DNA of 64,000 bases from Hippopus hippopus (Eukaryota; Mollusca; Bivalvia; Cardiida; Cardiidae): contig OX328112.1 of assembly GCA_946811185.2 (NCBI GenBank), positions 186,001 through 250,000 on the forward strand, in the 5' to 3' direction. The notes under the pieces were generated by a model. The model was not told the origin of the DNA and made no database searches. It worked only from the letters and a program-made list of their open reading frames with translations. Below, piece after piece: positions 52,259 through 62,589 of the stretch (within the stretch, counting starts at the first letter, position 1; each line of letters begins with the position of its first letter). The position numbers and the translations under genes were made by a program.

Positions 52259-52289
52259 TGCAACCAGACAGTTCTGGCTAAGATTAATT

Positions 52290-52590
52290 GGATAAATCGG
52301 ACTATGTAGTTGGTGGTAACGCCATGACTGAAGTCTCCATCAACCTCAACACATTAGCTGCTAAACAACAAAGTATTGTCGGTATCCCCAAAGGTGACTG
52401 TGAACAGTTGAGGGGACTTATGGAGGCTGTTGCCGAGAAAAAGGTTTCCCCACCACAGTATTCCGTCCACAATCTTGAAGATGCCAAAGAGGTTTTCGAA
52501 GAATTATCGGAATGTCGTCTGACTGGACGAGCTATATTGAGATTTGGACTCTCCACCACCACACACACAGCCCATGCCACAGATATGAAC
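52290..52590 (+). pseudogene. Captured C-terminal fragment of an MDR dehydrogenase, copy 1
   Basis: The frame encodes 'VGGNAMTEVSINLNTLAAKQ', 'SIVGIPKGDCEQLRGLMEAV', 'VSPPQYSVHNLEDAKEVFEE' and 'LTGRAILRFG'. The order 'xPPQYSV...A.EVFE.L.....GRAILRFG' is the C-terminal end of zinc-type alcohol dehydrogenase/quinone oxidoreductase proteins of the medium-chain family. The catalytic and most of the cofactor domains are absent. It lies on the strand opposite to the LTR element and cannot make a working enzyme. A host origin is the obvious reading. Confidence 0.75.
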
Positions 52591-53204
52591 TCGGACAATT
52601 ATATCAGAAGTTCTCCTGCAATAATTTATTACTATGGCATTATTGCATGCATTTAATACGGGTCTTGTGGCATGGAATAGGGCATGCTTTGGTCAGAGAC
52701 AATTTTTCAAGTTGATCTCAGTGATAGCGAAAGTGCTACGGCGTTTGCAAGAGGTTAACAGGCACTGTTGTCTTACAGTCCTGAAGTGGGACCTTCGAAG
52801 GCAGAGAAGTATTCCTACCATCAGCCACTCTAAAACATTGTATCTTAACAAACTAGATGGGGAGAAATCATGTGGCCAGCTGGCCATCAAGACCAGAACA
52901 GCTAGTGAACTATCAAAGAAAGACTGTGATGTAATTTGCCATCAATGTACATTTAACTTAAATACAGTAAACCACAACTTAAAACTGTTTATACAGTAAA
53001 CCACAACTTAAAACTGTTTAGATAATATTGAAATCTTTCTACTTACACATTTAAATCTTTCCCAATATCAAAAAAAAGCCAAGCTATGATAAGATAAGGT
53101 CTACAAACGAGAAAGAACAAAACAGAGATCTTAGATAATAGTTGTGAATAATGCAGTCGTAGTGTTAGGGGAAGGAAATGTTAAGGGTTGAAAAACTGGT
53201 CCAA
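52591..53204. other. LTR-element internal sequence of unknown content, copy 1
   Basis: Open frames exist on both strands (52634-52999 plus, 52693-52890 minus) without recognisable domains. A 29-bp direct repeat ('tacagtaaaccacaacttaa'...) occurs twice at about 52965-53022. This is where gag or pol would be expected, but none is recognisable. Confidence 0.5.
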
Positions 53205-53585
53205 TGTAACACAGCAACAAGATGTGAGATAAGTTCAGATACGTTTATTGAGTCCCAGGTTCTTAGTTCCAGCAGGAGTGCAGGTACACACACTGAAGAT
53301 TGACTGAAATGGTCTGCTATATATACTAATCCAACAGGGGGGCTGTCATCTATGTGATTGATGTTTAATGACCTGGAATGTCCATTGGCTTATAAAACCG
53401 AACATAAATGCCAACAGATTGCCTTTGACCTTTTAGACCTGTCCAGTTAATTGCATACATCTGTCCAGTAGGTTACATTCCAGGTCATCCTCATTAGTTG
53501 TCTCGCCTGGTAAATGTCTCGCCTTGCAACAACAACAACCAACCATCTAGAATATTAGTTCTAGGTGCCTGCCTATATTGTTACA
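53205..53585 (-). repeat. LTR 2 (shared middle LTR)
   Basis: 381 bp, same ends as LTR 1. It serves both internal regions, the product expected from unequal LTR-LTR recombination or from a tandem integrant. Confidence 0.9.
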
Positions 53586-54186
53586 TACCTCCCCCTGTTA
53601 TGCGAAATATTCTTAGTAATAAGAAGATTTCGGGATTTTATCATGTAAACAATTTCAATAACATACAGGTTAATATAACAATACATATGTATATATATAC
53701 AACCAGAGCACTTGTGAGTGTAAGTACTCTGGTGCGTAAACAAAGATCGACTTTAAATGCAGGAAAAAAAAAAACATGAAATGAATATAAATGTCATACA
53801 GTTAATCCGAATATATGAGGAATGTCACTAAAGAAAACAAAAGTCCATTTGCAGTATGTACATCGATAAGTCATGTAGTATTAGAGGATTCTTTTTTTTT
53901 TTTCGTGGTCCCGTCCGCCACTGTCTTCATAGTCCTCCTACCCTTCCGTTGCTGAAGTAATATGTTGTTCCCTTCTCCCGGTTAGTCTCCCTGGCACAGT
54001 TCAACTGTTATCAACGGTAGGCTTGTGACGTCTATGAATTATTTCTGCTAGTGAATTATGTTTAGCTGATTAGGACTTCTGTTCATCCTTCCCCGGTGAA
54101 TTTTCCAGGTTACCGTTAATGTAAATCAACGAACGTAACTCAGTCTTGCGTGAATCACTGTATTTGTTTTGAAGTTTATAAGTAAT

Positions 54187-55018
54187 TTACTTGTAATGGC
54201 ACTGTGTCACTGTTAGTTCAGCACTTTTATAACTAAGCAGTTTTGGATACAAACTTGCATCCTTTTCGGCTGGAATGTGTTCATCTTGCTGTTGTGAATG
54301 TGCATCGTTGTTGGACGTGATCGTCAGTAGCGCAGCCGTTGGTGTTTGCATTACATCCGTTTCCCCGAGAGTGTTGGAGAAGGTCACTCGTCCACCAGCG
54401 GGTGAGTTTACGCTCAACTTGCTACCATTTAACTTGGCCAACAATTTCTTTGTGTAATTGAATTTACAGACTATGTAAAGTGCAATAGCAACCAATGCAA
54501 TAAAACCTATTCCAATCAAGGGGTAACCCCACAGGGGAAACCTTGTTTCAACAACATCATCCACATAAGTCGGCATGTTTAATTGGTCAATTAACGAATT
54601 TAATGGAATTTCTTTTAACGATTTTAAATGTTTCGGCAGCTTAGTCATGTTGAAAAAACGGTACATCTTTAATCAACGGTTCCCAAAGATTAAACGACTG
54701 ATTAAGGGATCTATCGAGATCGTGATATGGATCAATTATTTCGTACTTGGAATCCTTTTGGTAGAAAGCAGACAAATACAGAAGGTCGTTAAACGCGTTA
54801 CATGACGTTGGTACATTTATAACTCCCAGCGGTGGTTTTACTGTTAATGTTGAATGGCGTAGTTTCGAATTTTTACACACCACTGAGAACAACAGTGTTT
54901 TTATTGTAGATATAACCCAGGTGCTACTAAACAAGTAGGTAGCTACTGGCAGAGTACTTGACGGTTGTACAACCGTTTGGCAATTGTGTGGGATGGTTTC
55001 GGATTTGTTTAGGAACAA
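54187..55018 (-). pseudogene. env-like region with frameshift, copy 2
   Basis: Same two frames and the same T-run break as copy 1, with only isolated substitutions. The lesion therefore predates the duplication or is maintained. Confidence 0.55.
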
Positions 55019-55049
55019 TGCAACCAGACAGTTCTGGCTAAGATTAATT

Positions 55050-55353
55050 GGATAAATCGGACTATGTAGTTGGTGGTAACGCCATGACTGAAGTCTCCAT
55101 CAACCTCAACACATTAGCTGCTAAACAACAAAGTATTGTCGGTATCCCCAAAGGTGACTGTGAACAGTTGAGGGGACTTATGGAGGCTGTTGCCGAGAAA
55201 AAGGTTTCCCCACCACAGTATTCCGTCCACAATCTTGAAGATGCCAAAGAGGTTTTCGAAGAATTATCGGAATGTCGTCTGACTGGACGAGCTATATTGA
55301 GATTTGGACTCTCCACCACCACACACACAGCCCATGCCACGGACAACTGCTAA
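55050..55353 (+). pseudogene. Captured MDR dehydrogenase fragment, copy 2
   Basis: Identical to copy 1 through 'GRAILRFGLSTTTHTAHAT', then diverging: here about 20 extra bases bring the frame to a stop after 'DNC', whereas copy 1 lacks them and reads on. The extra bases probably represent the ancestral junction. Confidence 0.72.
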
Positions 55354-55983
55354 TCATAGAAGATATGAACTCGGACAATTATATCAGAAGTTCTCCTGCA
55401 ATAATTCATTACTATGGCATTATTGCATGCATTTAATACGGGTCTTGTGGCATGGAATAGGGCATGCTTTGGTCAGAGACAATTTTTCAAGTTGATCTCA
55501 GTGATAGCGAAAGTGCTACGGCGTTTGCAAGAGGTTAACAGGCACTGTTGTCTTACAGTCCTGAAGTGGGACCTTCGAAGGCAGAGAAGTATTCGTACCA
55601 TCAGCCACTCTAAAACATTGTATCTTAACAAACTAGATGGGGAGAAATCATGTGGCCAGCTGGCCATCAAGACCAGAACAGCTAGTGAACTATCAAAGAA
55701 AGACTGTGATGTAATTTGCCATCAATGTACATTTAACTTAAATACAGTAAACCACAACTTAAAACTGTTTATACAGTAAACCACAACTTAAAACTGTTTA
55801 GATAATATTGAAATCTTTCTACTTACACATTTAAATCTTTCCCAATATCAAAAAAAGCCAAGCTATGATAAGATAAGGTCTACAAACGAGAAAGAACAAA
55901 ACAGAGATCTTAGATAATAGTTGTGAATAATGCAGTCGTAGTGTTAGGGGAAGGAAATGTTAAGGGTTGAAAAACTGGTCCAA

Positions 55984-56364
55984 TGTAACACAGCAACAAG
56001 ATGTGAGATAAGTTCAGATACGTTTATTGAGTCCCAGGTTCTTAGTTCCAGCAGGAGTGCAGGTACACACACTGAAGATTGACTGAAATGGTCTGCTATA
56101 TATACTAATCCAACAGGGGGGCTGTCATCTATGTGATTGATGTTTAATGACCTGGAATGTCCATTGGCTTATAAAACCGAACATAAATGCCAACAGATTG
56201 CCTTTGACCTTTTAGACCTGTCCAGTTAATTGCATACATCTGTCCAGTAGGTTACATTCCAGGTCATCCTCATTAGTTGTCTCGCCTGGTAAATGTCTCG
56301 CCTTGCAACAACAACAACCAACCATCTAGAATATTAGTTCTAGGTGCCTGCCTATATTGTTACA
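55984..56364 (-). repeat. LTR 3 (5' LTR by orientation)
   Basis: 381 bp. Just inside it on the minus strand is 'ttggaccagtttttcaaccc', the position of the primer binding site; I cannot match it to a particular tRNA. Confidence 0.9.
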
Positions 56365-56368
56365 GAAG

Positions 56369-56594
56369 TTTTTAACAATTACCATTCATTCCTGCATTTT
56401 AGGTCACTAAAGAAAAAAAGCTATGAAAAACATTGTGAGAAAAGAAGAAAATAAAAGTAACCTGCATTTTCTTAGTTTAACACAATAATTTCTACCCTTT
56501 TTGATACAAGTTTTACTAATTTGAAGATTTATTATGTTGTCTGCAACATCTTTCACTTATGGCCAGTTATAAAAATTTTGTCTTCTGGTTATAG
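56369..56594. other. Flank with hairpin-MITE relic
   Basis: 'aaaaacattgtgagaaaaga' and 'cctgcattttcttagtt' near 56428-56480 look like decayed arms of the TTAA MITE family; otherwise nothing is recognised. Confidence 0.4.
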
Positions 56595-56795
56595 TTAACT
56601 CATTACCAAACGACAACATTTTAGGGTTGTCCAAATGGAAAGCATTTGTAGATGAAAAAATAAAAGTGACTGAAAATTTGAAAGTTGTTTTGTGAAGGGT
56701 AGATAACATTGTGGGAAAAGGTTACCAGCATTTTCTCCTTTTCCCACCATGTTTTCTAAAGTCTTCTTTGTCAGGGATCAGTTTGACTGGATAAC
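56595..56795 (+). mobile_element. TTAA hairpin MITE with shortened arm
   Basis: Starts 'ttaactcattaccaaacgac'. The left arm is cut to 'acattgtgggaaaaggtt' directly before 'accagcattttctcctttt', so a piece of the left arm was deleted. The right TTAA is lost. Confidence 0.7.
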
Positions 56796-56939
56796 AAAAT
56801 GCATTATCACAACAGTAAAGCCCTGTCCCTCTTTGTACCAGGTCACCAGTAGGTCAACAAACCTTTACCAGAACTAATCAAAGTGCAGAGGTTCTCGTTT
56901 TATATTAAAAGGATTATAGATTATGCAAAGCAACCATCT

Positions 56940-57167
56940 TTAACTCTTTACCAAACGACAAAATTTGGGATGTGACCAAACTGAAAGCATTTGCAGACAA
57001 CAAATTAAACATTGATGAAATGATGATTTCTCTCTTTGATAGAGTAGAAAACACTGAGGGAAAAGGAGAAAATGCTGATTACCAGCATTTTCACCTTTTC
57101 CAAGAGTGTTTTCCAAAAACTTCTTCTTCAGGGTAGTTAAAAGTCAGGATTGTATGGTAAAGACTTA
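56940..57167 (+). mobile_element. TTAA hairpin MITE
   Basis: Starts 'ttaactctttaccaaacgac'; stem with tip 'gctgattaccagc'; ends 'atggtaaagactta' with the last TTAA eroded. Confidence 0.78.
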
Positions 57168-57229
57168 CCACCATAGGAACTAACCTGCAATACAACAATG
57201 AAATCAAAACAAGTAGTTTGAGAGAAGAA

Positions 57230-57632
57230 ATTTTTTGAAGATGTTACTTTATACTTAAAGGAAAATGAGTCTCCCATAAAAGCCATGTTTTTTGACGGAT
57301 ATTTTTTTTCAAGGAATTCTGTAGACCTCTATCTAAGGAACATTCCTGCAAAAAAATAATGCTATCCAATTAGCGGTTTGGGAGGAGAAGATTTTTAAAG
57401 GTTTTTTACTTTGGTTGCCATGGCAATCAGAATTATTCATGGAACACAATTATTTGAAGGCATTTGAAAGAGGACCACCTAAGGAACATTCCTGTGAAAT
57501 TTGGTAAAAATCCAGTCAATAGTTTCTGAGAAGTTTTTTAAAGAAAAAGTTTACGGACGCACGGACAAACGGACGCCCGACGGACACAACGCCATGACAA
57601 TAGCTCGCTGGCCTTCGGCCAGTGGAGCTAAA
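57230..57632 (+). mobile_element. Pearl-like element 3' part, family E
   Basis: It contains 'ggttgccatggcaatcagaa', 'cggacgcacggacaaacgga' and the hairpin 'gctggccttcggccagtgg' with 'agctaaaag'. Only about one monomer is left upstream. Confidence 0.7.
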
Positions 57633-57900
57633 AGTTGTTTGTTAGAAACAATTTCTCCTTTTGTCACAATATTTCTCAAGTCATCTGCTGCAAACACATG
57701 AAATTTTTGCATTACCTATTATCAAACGGCAAATCTCAGACTCTTCCATATTGGAAGTCCGCAGACAAAAAGTCAAAACCTGGTTTAATTGAATTGCAAT
57801 TCTCTCAAAGGGTAGAAAACATTGTGGGAAAAGGAGAAACTGCTCATTACACATTGCATTTTTTTATAAAATTTCCTTATACCCTACTTTCCAGTTGAGT
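57633..57900 (+). mobile_element. Two decayed hairpin-MITE relics
   Basis: A lone right arm ('caatttctccttttgtcaca') at about 57648-57670 and a copy from about 57711 with an intact left arm ('acattgtgggaaaaggagaa') but a destroyed right arm. The tip reads 'actgctcattacac'. Confidence 0.55.
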
Positions 57901-57977
57901 GCTTAAGTCAATCAGGGAATTAATCAAAGCAATTAGCATTTCATGTTTGCATATGTGTTTCTAATTGACATTGGTAA

Positions 57978-58201
57978 TTAACCCTTTACCGCACAATGCC
58001 GACTTTTAACACCTCTGGGAAAAAAGGCTTTTGAAAACATTGTCGGAAAAGGAAAAAAATGCTGGTAACCAGCATTTCTCCTTGTTCCCACAATGTTTTC
58101 TAGCCTTTCATAGACAAATTTCCTGTTTTGCGTAATATGTCGTCTGCAAATGCTTTCAATTTGGACAACGCTAAATTTTTTGTTGTTTGGTAAAAAGTTA
58201 A
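57978..58201 (-). mobile_element. TTAA hairpin MITE, reverse
   Basis: 'ttaaccctttaccgcacaat' to 'gtttggtaaaaagttaa'; tip 'gctggtaaccagc'. Opposite orientation to the copies at 56.6-57.2 kb. Confidence 0.83.
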
Positions 58202-58519
58202 CAAGTATCACCTTTTGTGAAGTATATTACGTCTTACAAAGTCTTACAGTCTCTTAACTTGTAACGTATGTAGATCTACCCTTCAGGATTATGTGTTATA
58301 CAGAATTTATAAGAGATTATATTTGTATCAGTTACGAAAAACTGGTGTAAAAAAAATTGAGACTACAAAAAAGCGGCTACAAAACCACCTGGGAAAAAAC
58401 ATGGGTTACAGAACAACTGAAATACACTTACAAAACAAATTCCCCCCAAGGGAAGGGCTACGAAATGGCAAGGTTACAAAAGTACTGACTCCCCAATCTT
58501 TCAGGTAGCTGTTTCACCC

Positions 58520-58748
58520 TTAACTGTTTACCACACAGTCCTGACTTTTAACGACCCTGGGAAAAAACACACCTGAAAATACTGTGGGAAAAGGAGAAAA
58601 TGCTGGTAACCAGCATTTTCTCCTTTTCCCACACTGTTTTCTACTCTTCCAAAGTCAAGTTCCAATATTTGAGACAGGATTAATTTGTCGTCTGCAAATG
58701 TTTTCACTATGGAACAGTCTAATATTTTGTTGTTTAGTAAAGAGTTAA
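58520..58748 (-). mobile_element. TTAA hairpin MITE, reverse, best preserved
   Basis: 'ttaactgtttaccacacagt' to 'gtttagtaaagagttaa'. The stem of about 30 bp is almost perfect ('actgtgggaaaaggagaaaa' against its complement) with tip 'gctggtaaccagc'. Confidence 0.87.
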
Positions 58749-59257
58749 TTTTTGATGCCTGCACATGAAGTGGGCATGCATTGCCCCTCTTTCCATTGTT
58801 TATAATCTGACATAAAATGTTATGGCAAATAGGTACAATATTGTACATCCTCAGTACTCACAATGTTTGAAATCATACTAAAGTGACATACAGCTGACTT
58901 CATTAAATAAGTTCCATAATGTGGGCTATACATTGTATGAATCAGGCCTATACACAGTGGGCGAAAATGTTGTCGGATTTAAAAAAAACTTTGCCCAATT
59001 AGCTCAGAAAAGTGAACTTGTCTGAAAAAATTGGGAAGAAGCCTCACACATACTGACAACATGCCAAGTGTGTAAAAGAATGATGCAAAAAGGAAAAACA
59101 CAAAACACACGAAATTTGACAGAATTAAGATTCCTAACAGTAAGAGTTATTATTCTGTGCAGCAGTATTTGGCAACTGGGGGTTTTTTGTTAACAGATTG
59201 AGTCTGGTTCAATCTGGATGCCTATAGACTAGCTTCACGAGTCTAATTACTAACTAT
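58749..59257. other. No recognisable features
   Basis: AT-rich sequence with short open frames only. Confidence 0.4.
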
Positions 59258-59375
59258 TAGTGTTGGGCAATCAGTTTAAAATCACAATCAATTATCACTT
59301 TATAATCGGAAGAGCAAACCAACTAGCTATCGGTTGTACAATAGGTTTCTCTATTTAACTGAGAATGCCTTTTTC
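59258..59375 (-). mobile_element. hAT-like element terminus
   Basis: 'tagtgttgggcaatcagttt' and about 115 bp after it match the reverse complement of the right end of 37398-39816 ('accaactagctatcg', 'ttaactgagaatg'). The match stops at about 59375. Diverged internal sequence of the same family reappears at about 62960-63330, so the copy may be interrupted by some 3.5 kb. Confidence 0.65.
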
Positions 59376-61496
59376 CTTTAACACCCGGGGTTACCTGATT
59401 TAGCACACTCGGAGGGTTGGGGAACTCGGAGGTAAACAAAGATAGTCACGGTAAACCAGGGTCTGAATTATATCATTTATAATATGATGTTAAAGCAACA
59501 TCGGATATTATTAGTGTTGTAGGTTATTGGCCAACATAATAATGAAACAGTTTATGAACATCTTTTTTTATTATGCGATCATTTAAAGATAATATACTAT
59601 TTTAAACTCGGAATTATGTTAATGCAGCGAGATTGTTCGTATTCACTGTTTAATATTGAACGAATATACCATTTTAGCAACAAACTGCCATCTTCAAATA
59701 AAGATTCAGTTATTTTACTACAGATCTTAGGTGTCACGGTGCACTCATGTATAAGGATAAACTCTATATGCATAAAAAAATTAACGACGTATCACAAAAT
59801 TTGATCCGGGAATTCTCGGAGTAATTTCTAAATGTAATTTTGTGAACTCGGAGGTATGGGTTTGAGAACTCGGAGGTTTTAACTTTTCGAAGAGCTGATT
59901 GTTTTCGAAAATGTTAATGTGAGATTATATGAATGTGTCGGTAGGTAGGTAGGCAGAGGTAGGTATTAAGGGCAGGTAAGTTTTCAATGTATGCAATGAA
60001 AGTAGATGAGTAACCAACAGGATAGTAACCAACAGGATAATTCGTCTTTTGTATGTAGACAGGCTCGCATCCCACCTTTATTAAACTGGAATGTACATTA
60101 CTATTTCATATTCTAGCTCTTAATTGCGGCTTTGTGTACTTGTTAGAACCGCTCATAGATGCTGTTCTAGCCTACACGCTAAAACTTCATTTGTGAATAA
60201 AAGTCAACTAAAAATTTGTCACTTTTAGAGCCGTAAAATCGTTGTATATTGCATAGACGTCTTATTGTAATGTATAATGGTACTAGTTTGTCCTAGTAGA
60301 GGTACAAGTCTGGTTTCCATTGATAAAATTTTACACGAGATTCAACCAAATCCTGTGTTAATAACAATCGCCCATAGTTTGTTCAACAATCGATAGTTTC
60401 GATAGTCAATACTAGAAATTATTGTTAGCCTGTTAGCTTGATTTAATCTGCTGTTTGGGGTTCTTTTTGAACGATTAAAATAGTGAATTAAAACCGATTC
60501 AATGCTGAGTACTTTCATTGTTACTATAAGGCATGCTCAATTTCACTCTTTAGTATACGCATTTTGGACATTAAAGATCGACTCCTTATGTTCGAGAAGA
60601 CATTAAAAATTCTCTTATCTTTTTCACGTGTGTTAACCATTGTCTTTAATTTCAGTTAATTTTCATATTTACGTACTCAATAGCTGGAATAATCGGCAAA
60701 TGACTGAAACTGTTATTTATTGTCCATGATCGATTTAGCATGACTTTTTCATACTTACTAATCGAGCGCGACAATATATGTGTTTATAAATGTTGTTTGT
60801 GTTGGCTGCAAATTTTAAGATCGCTAAGCTGGACAGGTCAATTTTTGAGCCCATTTCGGATTTCTTAAAGAGGGAGAGTCTGCTGATAAAAAGCGAGTAG
60901 CATGTAGATCTAGATTATGTTATATGATACTAAAACACGATGGAAACACAACTTTGCATAGTATAAACATCCGACATTTGCTGTCGAGCCCCGAAAACTG
61001 CGGGAGATCGGGTATTAACGAAGATCTTATATAGCCCGATAGTATCGTGATGCATCACAATATGGTTGTCTCGATAGTGATAGTATCCCGATATTAATGC
61101 TGCGATAGTAAAAATATCGTGATAGTCATTTTTCAGGTCGATAGTCAGCCCTACAAACTGTTCACTTCAAAATGAATGCAGACGCAAACAAGTGAAAACC
61201 TGGTGCGGACAAGTGATTTTGCATTGTACTTGTCCGACTGATCCAGTAAATCAAAAAGTTAATGTTGAGTCCAGTCACTGTGAAGTTAAATCATTTATCT
61301 ATCGATCCATGTCCATTTTAATAGCTGACAAGCAGATTAAAGACACATTAAGTGGACTGAAAAATGACCGTTAAGATTTTGCGATTTCCAGATAGTCCCT
61401 CTCTTGCACTACAGATCATTCACATTCACCTCTGTTGTTGGCGCAGAGAGTAGTCCGTCATCACGTTATATTTTCATCACATGACCATAACTCAAA
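59376..61496. other. Mostly unassigned sequence with two short motif clusters
   Basis: 'actcggagg' occurs four times between 59409 and 59880; a 'ggtaggtaggtaggcagagg' tract lies near 59940; 'cgatagt' or 'atcgtgatag' recurs from 61028 to 61145. No gene is supported. Confidence 0.4.
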
Positions 61497-61856
61497 ATGG
61501 CAACACAAACGCCGGTGATAGAAAGACCAATTGATTGTTTTGTGTGCTGTTCAAACAGCATGCAGCCATTTAGACTTAGTGGTTGGAAATGTGAAGAAGA
61601 GGGATTTTCTGAAAGGCTTAAATGTCTTTTAAAGGACGATAACTTGTTTTTCAATCTTACAAACTTAATTCTCTATCGGTGTGTCAAAACTGTTGTCATC
61701 ATTCATTGGCGTAAGATTCTGATCGCTAAAGAACCTGAAAAAATAGTTCTGTTGTATATAGGTAAATTCATCAGTTTGAATGCACTTATAATGTATCCGG
61801 AATCATATTTCCTTTGTCTACTTTATTATGTTACACATGAATCAGTTAAACAGTAA
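61497..61856 (+). CDS. Candidate first exon of an unknown Cys-containing protein
   Basis: ATG in a good context ('actcaaaatggcaac') opens 119 codons. The first ~75 look protein-like: 'CFVCCSNSMQPFRLSGWKC', 'EEEGFSERLKCLLKDDNLFF' and 'LILYRCVKTVVIIHWRK'. The paired cysteines around a ~45 residue spacer recall the N-terminal zinc-binding modules found in many invertebrate transposon-derived or nuclear proteins; I cannot name the family. The end is hydrophobic and probably intronic, so the true exon may stop near 61720. No downstream exon was found. Confidence 0.35.
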   Translation: MATQTPVIERPIDCFVCCSNSMQPFRLSGWKCEEEGFSERLKCLLKDDNLFFNLTNLILYRCVKTVVIIHWRKILIAKEPEKIVLLYIGKFISLNALIMYPESYFLCLLYYVTHESVKQ

Positions 61857-62244
61857 CAAAACATTTTTTTCTCAGTCTCACAAGATTCTTGTCATTTAGC
61901 CTGTTGCAGAGATGTATGGTGGGAGTAACGAACGACAACTCTGCTTGGAGATTGCCAGATAGTATGAAAGAAGGCCTCCATGGAAGGGTTGCCGAGACCC
62001 AATCACAAAAATAACATCGGACTTGGAGCAAGCATTTGGATGCATTCAGTCTGAAGGCTTGCTCCAAAGTTATTTTACCGATTAGTCTCCTCAAGCCTTC
62101 ATTGCAGCCCTTCTTTCAAACTATCTGGAATGAAAACGATTTTACCGGCCTTTTTTCAAATGGCTCTATGCCGCAAAATTTCCAATTACTGTTGAAACAA
62201 AATGGGCACTGATGGTTAGATAAATGATTAATCTTCACATAAAA

Positions 62245-62580
62245 GCTGGTATCAGTTAATATTTAAATCTTACCTTCTTGCAAATCTGTACTTTTCAATG
62301 TATATAACCGTTGACATACTTCAACAGAAATCAAAACATGGCGATATCACAAATGCGCATGCCTTGGCAGGGTTCCACAGAAATCCCATTGCCTCGGACA
62401 CGCTACAGGACAGTTCATTTGTAGCGTGTCCGAGATAATGCGATTTCAGCGGAACCCTACCGAGACATGTGCAAATGATATTGCCATGTTTTGATTTCTG
62501 TTGGAGTAGATCAACGGTTATTTACATTGAAAAGTACAGATTTGCAAGAAGGTAAGATTTAAATATTATCTGACACCAGC
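62245..62580. mobile_element. 336-bp foldback element
   Basis: Arms of about 160 bp pair across a ~10 bp loop at about 62410 ('gacagttcat'). 'gctggtatcag' pairs with 'ctgacaccagc', 'aaatcttaccttcttgcaaa' with its complement, and 'cggacacgctacag' with 'tgtagcgtgtccg'. About one base in ten differs between arms. No coding capacity. Confidence 0.85.
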
Positions 62581-62589
62581 TTCAGTGTT

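Larger units (their letters stand above)
50447..56364 (-). mobile_element. LTR retroelement in LTR-internal-LTR-internal-LTR form
   Basis: Three near-identical 381-bp LTRs (50447-50827, 53205-53585, 55984-56364) separate two internal regions of 2377 and 2398 bp that are almost identical. The LTRs run TGTAACA...TGTTACA. The purine tract 'agggggaggta' beside the left LTR on the minus strand sets the orientation. A 4-bp duplication 'gaag' (50443-50446 and 56365-56368) surrounds the whole set, so it behaves as one insertion. No protease, reverse transcriptase or integrase motif is visible. The env-like region suggests descent from a Gypsy/errantivirus-type element (inference). Confidence 0.85.

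Noticed and set aside
52634..52999. 121-codon plus-strand frame in the LTR element
   Set aside because: No recognisable domain; duplicated in the second internal region only because the whole region is duplicated. Left as unknown sequence.
58293..58508. Basic 71-codon plus-strand frame between two MITEs
   Set aside because: Rich in Lys and Thr from A-rich sequence, no domain, no splice sites; likely chance.
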